Part shown: positions 58,157 through 64,000 of the stretch, piece by piece
How positions within the stretch are numbered: position 1 is the stretch's first letter
Layout of the letters: each line of letters starts with the position of its first letter
Assembly: GCA_951213105.1 (NCBI GenBank)
Contig: OX578133.1
Span: 138,613,203 to 138,677,202 of the forward strand
DNA length: 64,000 nt
Source of the DNA: Amaurobius ferox
Lineage: Eukaryota > Arthropoda > Arachnida > Araneae > Amaurobiidae
Reading direction: 5' to 3'
Notes under the pieces: generated by a model
The model's input: the letters and a program-made list of their open reading frames with translations, nothing else
Databases searched by the model: none
Told to the model about the DNA's origin: nothing
Translations under genes and position numbers: made by a program

Positions 58157-59261
58157 ATGGCATCTGGTAAAAGAAAGAGAAGAACTAAAGAAGAAAACCG
58201 AGAATTCAATCAGGATTGGACGGAGTCGTTTGCATCCATATGCAACACAGATGGTCTTCCGACTTGTCTCATTTGCCACGAAAAACTCGCACACAATAAG
58301 AAGTCAAATTTGGAGAGACACTTCACTACAAAACATACCCAGTTTGCTGGTAAATATCCAACCGGTGACGCACGAAAAAAAGCTGTTGAAAAGCTCCAGA
58401 AGAAACAGCAGCAGTCAAGTTCCATGCTAAGTATCTGGGTGCAATCTTCCAATAATGTAAATCTGACAAGCTTTGCAGTATCATTAGAAATTGCAAAAAG
58501 AGGAAAACCATTCACAGATGCTGAGTACGTCAAAGATTGTTTTATACGTGCATCTGAAGAACTGTTTCGTGATTTTAAAAACAAAACAGAAATCATGAAA
58601 AAAATCAAAGATTTGCCACTATCTGCTAAAACAGTACAAGATAGAACTGTTAAAATGTCTTCAAATGTAACACATATGCAAGTGGAAGACATTCAACTGG
58701 CTTCTGCCTTATCACTTGCTATAGATGAGTCTTGCGACATAAAAGACACGGCACAAGTTACCCTTTTCGTCAGGTATATGTCGTCCCAAGGTCCAAAAGA
58801 AGAACTGCTAGGATTGCTACCGCTCTCAGGGCAAACTCGTGGAAAAGATATAGCAAATGCTGTGCAAAAATTCCTGGAAGACAATGGAATCGATATAAAT
58901 AAAATCGTTTCTATAGCAACTGATGGATCCAGAAGTATGACAGTGACCAGAAGTATGACAGTATGAATGTGACGAAGTATGACAGGAAGTATGACGAGTT
59001 GAGGCCCTCATACTCTGCGCATGGAATAGTCTTCCAGAATGCTACAGTGAGGTGAAGAAGTTGGCATATGGAGTGCTGACGATTTTCGGGTCGACATATT
59101 CGTGCGAGCAAGCGTTCTTTTGCATGAATATAATAAAAAGTAAAGTTAGAAGTCAACTAACAAATAAAAATCTAGAGTCGTGCTTGAAACTTAAAACAAC
59201 AAGTTGTAAGCCAGATTTAATCAAACTTTCAAAAGGCATGCAAAGCCAATGCTCCCATTGA
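58157..59261 (+). pseudogene. hAT transposase remnant (ZBED5/EPM2AIP1/GTF2IRD2-like)
   Basis: The first 260 or so codons are intact. A basic N-terminus ([14 protein letters not shown]) is followed by a BED-like finger ([20 protein letters not shown], then H-TTKH) at residues 34-60. The first catalytic block has [20 protein letters not shown] (Asp near 58725). The coding part stops being homologous at [11 protein letters not shown], the second Asp region near 58920. A patch of repeated agaagtatgacagt (58930-58995) follows. The frame then resumes at 59001 as EALILCAWNSLPECYSEV and includes the dimerisation end YGVLTIFGSTYSCEQAFF (Glu near 59107). Most of the catalytic core and its insertion domain are deleted, so no enzyme is made. 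Confidence 0.9.
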
Positions 59262-59464
59262 TGTAACTATCTATATTTGTGTTTTTATATGAATAAATAT
59301 TATTCCGTATTTAAAGCCGTTTATTTTAAATCAAAAATCAAATATATATAAGCAAATACTATAATATTGAAACGAAAATGTTTAGTGGCTCTTTAAAAAC
59401 TGGGAAATTTTGTAAATTGTAACTTTTGGCTCTCCCGTTTCAATAGGTTGCCGACCCCTGGTAG

Positions 59465-61175
59465 AGAAGAAACGGGCCATGATTGCTCTTTTCAACTTCG
59501 GCCTACCATAAACGTCATTGATAATAAAAAAATTAAATGCAATGGGCCCGGCCCACCAGGAAATCTTCAGAGATCTCACCGGTCATATCCGGATCTGATG
59601 TAGGTAATTAACAATATGCTATAGAGAATTATGTGACGGGCTCTTATAGTCATCCCCATCAATGGCGCCGATTTAAGAAGTTGTGTTTTGTTTACCGGTG
59701 ATAGTGTATGTGTTTTATATAGTTTGGAGAGTGCTTTGTTATTTGCAAGTTATTGGATTGTATAGATCCTGAGGAAGGTTTTGTGAGTATTTGGAAAGTG
59801 TAATATATAATAGTTTTTAAATTATAAATGTTTTAAATTCGCCTATGTTAAGTGATTTCTGATTTCCCATGTTAATGGTTGATGCAGTGCAAATGGCTGA
59901 TCCACTACGCAGTTGTGAAAACTTGAAATTTTTCTCGGGTTTTTCTTGAGAGACAGTCCGGAATTTCTGATGTACTGCTGTAGTAGAGAGAGTATACGGT
60001 ATATGAAAAATTTGGAAATATTATAAGTTATTGCCTGGCAGGAAAAGAGTTTATTAACAAAGACTGGTTTCGTTGGAAATTGGACCTTTCCGATTTTTTG
60101 CTGAATAGGATTTTGGATATCCTGCAAACTACTTGGGGTAAAATTATGGTACCAACTTATTTGTCCTCGGGAGTCCTCCTAGTGTTTGCCATCTAACTTT
60201 GATATTAATACCTGTGGAAGTTGGATTTATATGAATTTTTGAAGTTTTCTTGACGTCACATGCCATCGCCTCTTTGCTATCCTTGTGCTCCATGTTGCCT
60301 GTTGGGACTACTTTTGTCGCCTTATGGAATGAAATAGAACGATATTTTTGTTGATAATTTTATGAAGTATTTTGTTTATTATAAATAGTTCTAATGTATT
60401 GTATACAAGTTCAATGTATTGGAAAAATCACAAATAATTATAGGTTTTGAATGATATGAAATTTGTTTTAAGCCAACAACGGGTTTCGAAGAAATTGGAT
60501 TTTTTGTGGTTTTCTGCGGGACAGCTTTTTGTTTTTCTCTTTATCTTTGGATGCTAAAATTTCGTAAAAATCATTATTGTTTTATTGATTGTTTAAGGAA
60601 GGTAATTTTAAAATTTGGTTATTGTAGCTGCTTTGGAAATATGTTTATAATTTCCATTATTTTGTTGATGTCATGAAAGAGTTTCTCAGAGAATTGTTGG
60701 ATTGAAGGAAGTGTTGTTTACAATTTGGCTTATTGTTTGTTTACAACTTGGTTTATTGTTTGTTTACAACTGGTTTGTTTCTGACTTGTTAGTGAAGGAG
60801 CTGACTGGAGTTTGTTAATTTCGTGGTTGGGATTTTCGTTATTCCAATGACGTCTTATGTTGAACGCGTATGAGTATCTTTAGGGGTCTTGAGTAATGAT
60901 GGAAATGTTTGCGTATAATTGTATCGTAAATATTGTATCGTATTATTTATATTGTATTATTATATTGAATTATTGTATTACGTAATATTATATCGTATTG
61001 TTTAATATTGTATAAATACATTTTAGTGCCTTATACAATTAAATACAATTGAATAGATTTTGAAGAATATAATATACAACAGTAGGCTCCTTTGTCGATT
61101 AGGCTAGCGCTCTTGGACACCTGTTGACTTTTCAGATTGGTTTTGCGACGACGTCATTGCTTTGCAGTTATCGTC
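59465..61175. other. No gene recognised; possible 5' region of a mobile element
   Basis: A short tandem repeat (ggcttattgtttgtttacaa type, about 2.5 units) lies at 60728-60778. The stretch precedes the coiled-coil frame without a recognisable promoter or terminal repeat. Confidence 0.4.
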
Positions 61176-61179
61176 TTGA

Positions 61180-61776
61180 ATGATGGCTTGTGCAAGCGAG
61201 ATAGATGATCTGGTGGCATTATTACCTGATACTAATGATTTTATAACTGAATTGGGTGGGGACAAATTTTGGTACCCGGTCACCGAAGCTAAGGCTATAT
61301 TGGACGCTTTGGGGCCCTTCTGCGTGGAAAAGAGAGGTACCCATTTGGCAAGACCTTTGCAGACACTGTTGGACACCCAATTCTTCCGACCTTTGGTAGA
61401 GCTACTGTTGAAAGTATGCCAGAGAGTGATTGAACAGGCTAATGTCCTCGATGACAGCAGGGAGGATACCTTTAGGGAAAAGACGGAGGTGAGAGCTTTG
61501 AAACAGGCGATTGGGGTAAAATATAAATCATTATTTGAAACCAGTATGAGACTTGAAGAATTGGACCAGGGGCCGGATGGAGTAAGGCGTGCTGAGTTAC
61601 ATCGTGAAGTGAATGATTTAAAGTTAAGTATACAAAAAAAGGATAAGATAATTGAAAAGGCTAAAGGGAATTTGATAAAGGTTCTACGTGATGGGGAGGA
61701 TCTGCGGCGTTCCTCTGAAGAGTCGAAAGTTATCCTTAAAGAAAAGTTGGCTGACTTAACTCAAGATATTTGGTGA
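61180..61776 (+). CDS. Unrecognised coiled-coil protein, possibly element-encoded
   Basis: I do not recognise this 198-codon frame. It opens MMACASEIDDLVALLPDTND and has an aromatic/proline segment (DKFWYPVTEAKAILDALGPF) within the first 55 residues. From about residue 85 to the end it is highly charged and helical, with heptad-like Leu/Ile (for example LKLSIQKKDKIIEKAKGNLI), so a coiled coil is likely. The base composition is less AT-rich than the flanking sequence. Similar charged helical sequence reappears, decayed, at 63550-64000. The two may be parts of one gene or of a gag/ORF1-like protein of a retroelement running off the window. It could also be a host exon. Confidence 0.5.
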   Translation: MMACASEIDDLVALLPDTNDFITELGGDKFWYPVTEAKAILDALGPFCVEKRGTHLARPLQTLLDTQFFRPLVELLLKVCQRVIEQANVLDDSREDTFREKTEVRALKQAIGVKYKSLFETSMRLEELDQGPDGVRRAELHREVNDLKLSIQKKDKIIEKAKGNLIKVLRDGEDLRRSSEESKVILKEKLADLTQDIW

Positions 61777-61788
61777 ATACTTCTAGAT

Positions 61789-63528
61789 TAGAGGACGGTA
61801 ATATTGGGAGAATGAGGCTGGGAATCGGTGGATGGATGTTCCCACCATTATTAGGAGAGGACCTCTACTTCAAGCTGGCACTCCGTCTTTGGAGGATCTT
61901 TCCCCTCCAGAGATTCCTACCTATTCGTGTAGGTTTTCTTTCTTCTCCTTCCTTCTCTTTCTCTCCTCTCTCCCCCCTCAGACGTCTCTCTCTCTTTTTT
62001 GCCTGCGCAGGATTCTTACTTTTCTTCTCTTGGTTCTGTTGTCGGTAACTGGGGAATTGTCCCAGTTTGTTTTTATTGTGTCTGGCTGTAGTGGCCACTT
62101 TTATTCCCGCGGTTCTTCAGGTAGGACAGGTGTTTTATTCTTGTGGTTAGCAGGGGTATTGTCCCAGCTGCATGTTCTGCTTGGGTGCCTTCCCACCTTA
62201 GTAGTGGATGTCGTTGCTTGCTGTAGCGAGCGTATTCATCGAGTTGCTGGGGTATTGTCTCAACCCTCTGTTTTCTAGATTCTTCCACCCCAGAGGTGTT
62301 CTATCGGTCCATAGCCATTCTCAGGAAGAATACAGCAATCTCCTGGGAACGGGCCAGTTCCAGAGGAGGCAGGTACGGCCGGGGCAGACCAGGATGGCTT
62401 TGGCTCTAGTGAGCCCCACCTCTTCATCCCCTTTTTAACCTTTTCCTTTCAGATCACCTCCTCCGGCCAGGACTTTGTGCAAGTGTTTTCACATTGCGCG
62501 CGTTTTAGTGCCTAGATTAGTTTAACATAGTTAAGCTGCGCCAGTTGTTTTAGATCTAGTCTTATCTAGTATAGATTTAGTTTATATCTAGTCTTATTTG
62601 TTTAGCTTGGTTAATCCTGTATGCTAGCTGCCCAGTTTACCGGTCTGGCCAACCTTCCCCGCACTTCCTTGTTCCGTCCCTGGAATATGGGGTTTTCTTA
62701 GTTTCGTAGGATTTAGGATTAGTTACTCTTTTAGTAGCTATTGCTTCCTTGTTATGTTATTTTGTTATTATGTTATTTTATTCTCGGGTTTGTTTGTTCA
62801 ATGATGTGGGTCAGAGTGAGAGCCCCTGTCCCTGGTGTTACTACCCTCCTTTGCAGAGCCAGTTGAAGACGCTGTTAAGTTTTCCTTCCTAGGGCTTTTC
62901 CCTCCTGCTGCTCCCCCTTTTGCTCCAGAAGGTAGGCTTTTTTGTGTGGACATCAGTGCCCCATTCTTGCCTGGCCCTGTTTAGTTAGTATTTTCTTATT
63001 CTTTTATTAGGTTAAATTAACCTGGCAGTACAGGTTTAATCTCAGGTTACGACAGCGCCTCTTTTAAGTTGCATGCTGCCTCTGCATAACTACCGAGGGG
63101 TAGAAAGTCGAAATCCTCTAAACAATTAACAAAATTGTGTGCCAATGAAACTTGGCTCTTCTGTCTATATTAGGCAGTCACTGCAATCGTCACTCATCGT
63201 CTCCCGTTCTTCATAGTTTGCTCCTGTACTCCATTTGGAGTTGGGGCGCTTTTTCAGCTCAGGTTTCTTCAATTAAGGGAAGTACCCCTGAAGACTCCCG
63301 AACTCTTCTGGAGCCGTGTGGCTCTGGACTTCAGCTTTCTCTGCTGTTTTCTGGGGACGTGGTATGTGTGGTTCTTGGGTTACTCTGCTATTCTTTGGCG
63401 TTGTGGCAATTCTTGGTGTTGGGACCTTCGACTCAGCTTGGTCGTCTGCGGACAGCTTCCAGTGGTGCGCAACTAACCCCGTAAACCGAGAGGTAGGTCG
63501 GGTCCGCACTTCTGTTTGGTAGAGGACG
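61789..63528 (+). other. GC-richer, pyrimidine-rich block
   Basis: This block is far richer in G+C than anything else of its length here. It has the 9-mer tagaggacg at both edges (61789-61797 and 63520-63528). A motif (ctgggg.attgtc.ca) recurs at 62049, 62154 and 62249. The open frames in it overlap each other and carry no recognisable domain. It may be an insertion or the untranslated region of an element. Confidence 0.45.
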
Positions 63529-63548
63529 CTATTAGAGGGCGCTAATAG

Positions 63549-64000
63549 CGCCCTGGCCCTTGCGAACCAGTCCTTGGAGAACTTGAGAGCTAATATTTTT
63601 TCCGATCCTGGTCCGGAGGTTTTGTCAGCAAAATTAAAAGAACTTGAGGTTCTTAGGTAGCAGGTGGAGAATAGTGTTATTGATAATGATAGAGTCCTGA
63701 ACGAAACAACTGCTAGGCTGGAGGAAGCAAATCGATTGTTGGGAGAGTATAGAGAGTGATCAAATGTAAAATCTGGAGAGATCCTTGAAATCTGATCTTA
63801 AGAATAAAAATCGCCTCCTGTCCGAATCCAACGAAATTATAAAAAAAATGAGGCTTAAAATTGATGCCCGGGATGATCCTCGGAGCCCGTTGGAGCTGGA
63901 GGCTAAACTGGAGGCCTAAATTAAGGACTTTCAGGCCACCCAGAATCATCTTCAGAAATAATTTTCTGCTCAAGGGGATAAATTGACTACTCTGTTGCAA
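63549..64000 (+). pseudogene. Decayed coiled-coil reading frame (continues past the window)
   Basis: The plus strand reads ALANQSLENLRANIFSDPG, then VLSAKLKELEVLR, a TAG stop, and RVLNETTARLEEANRLLGEY, then a TGA. After a frame change it continues SDLKNKNRLLSESNEII and LELEAKLEA with further stops. The helical, Leu/Glu/Lys-rich character matches the 61180 frame. At least four stops and one shift make it non-functional as written. Confidence 0.6.

Larger units (their letters stand above)
57523..59460 (+). mobile_element. Internally deleted hAT transposon (1,938 bp)
   Basis: Perfect 16-bp terminal repeats (caggggtcggcaacct). The flanking octamers gtccagaa and gtagagaa match at 6 of 8 and keep the T and A expected of hAT sites. 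The element keeps the 5' end of its transposase gene, probably a 5' UTR intron, and the 3' end. The centre of the gene is gone. Confidence 0.95.

Noticed and set aside
61770..63509. Several 70-148-codon frames on both strands
   Set aside because: They overlap in conflicting frames in a GC-richer block and have no recognisable domain.

Overview
The window is AT-rich animal nuclear DNA with split genes, abundant cut-and-paste transposons, tRNA/5S-derived SINEs and many simple repeats. Nothing prokaryotic is present. The SINE family and the Tc1-like transposases are of kinds I associate with arthropods, probably chelicerates (spider-like). That placement is inference from memory, not shown by the sequence. 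A 200-base run of N (49911-50110) marks an assembly gap.

Two host genes can be supported, and they converge on each other. (1) BLOC1S3, subunit 3 of the lysosome-related-organelle complex BLOC-1, lies on the minus strand from 54582 to 31566. I rebuilt it by hand as six coding exons, including a 20-nt micro-exon, whose phases join into one 186-codon frame. No single open reading frame reveals it. (2) An unrecognised secreted-type protein lies on the plus strand at 30178-30855. A six-codon first exon at 29386-29403 is likely and would complete its signal peptide. The two genes end about 0.5 kb apart.

Layout. 1-2160: degenerate Tc1-like element, then a SINE with a 5S rRNA head. 2160-12200: SINEs, a small hAT element, inverted and tandem repeats, and intergenic sequence. 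12500-24200: two dispersed repeat families (called R1 and R2 here), a large palindrome, satellites and a SINE. 24231-25589: full-length but dead Tc1-like element. 26496-27248: long-TIR MITE. 29386-31351: secreted-protein gene and the 3' end of BLOC1S3. 31346-54582: BLOC1S3, whose introns carry a piggyBac copy, a hAT-like MITE, a nearly intact 3.7-kb hAT element, several SINEs, minisatellites and the gap. 55175-56122: old SINE and a truncated Tc1 copy. 57523-59460: internally deleted hAT element with perfect TIRs. 61180-64000: an unrecognised coiled-coil reading frame, a GC-richer block, and a decayed coiled-coil frame, probably part of a larger mobile element that continues past the window.

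The strongest candidate for something undescribed is the SINE at 1762-2148. It carries an essentially complete 5S rRNA sequence at its head, the unit is enclosed by a perfect 14-bp target duplication, and the tRNA-type B box present in sibling copies is missing. A second copy (6205-6429) has the same B-box-less junction. This suggests a SINE subfamily that exchanged a tRNA-type promoter for a 5S-type one.
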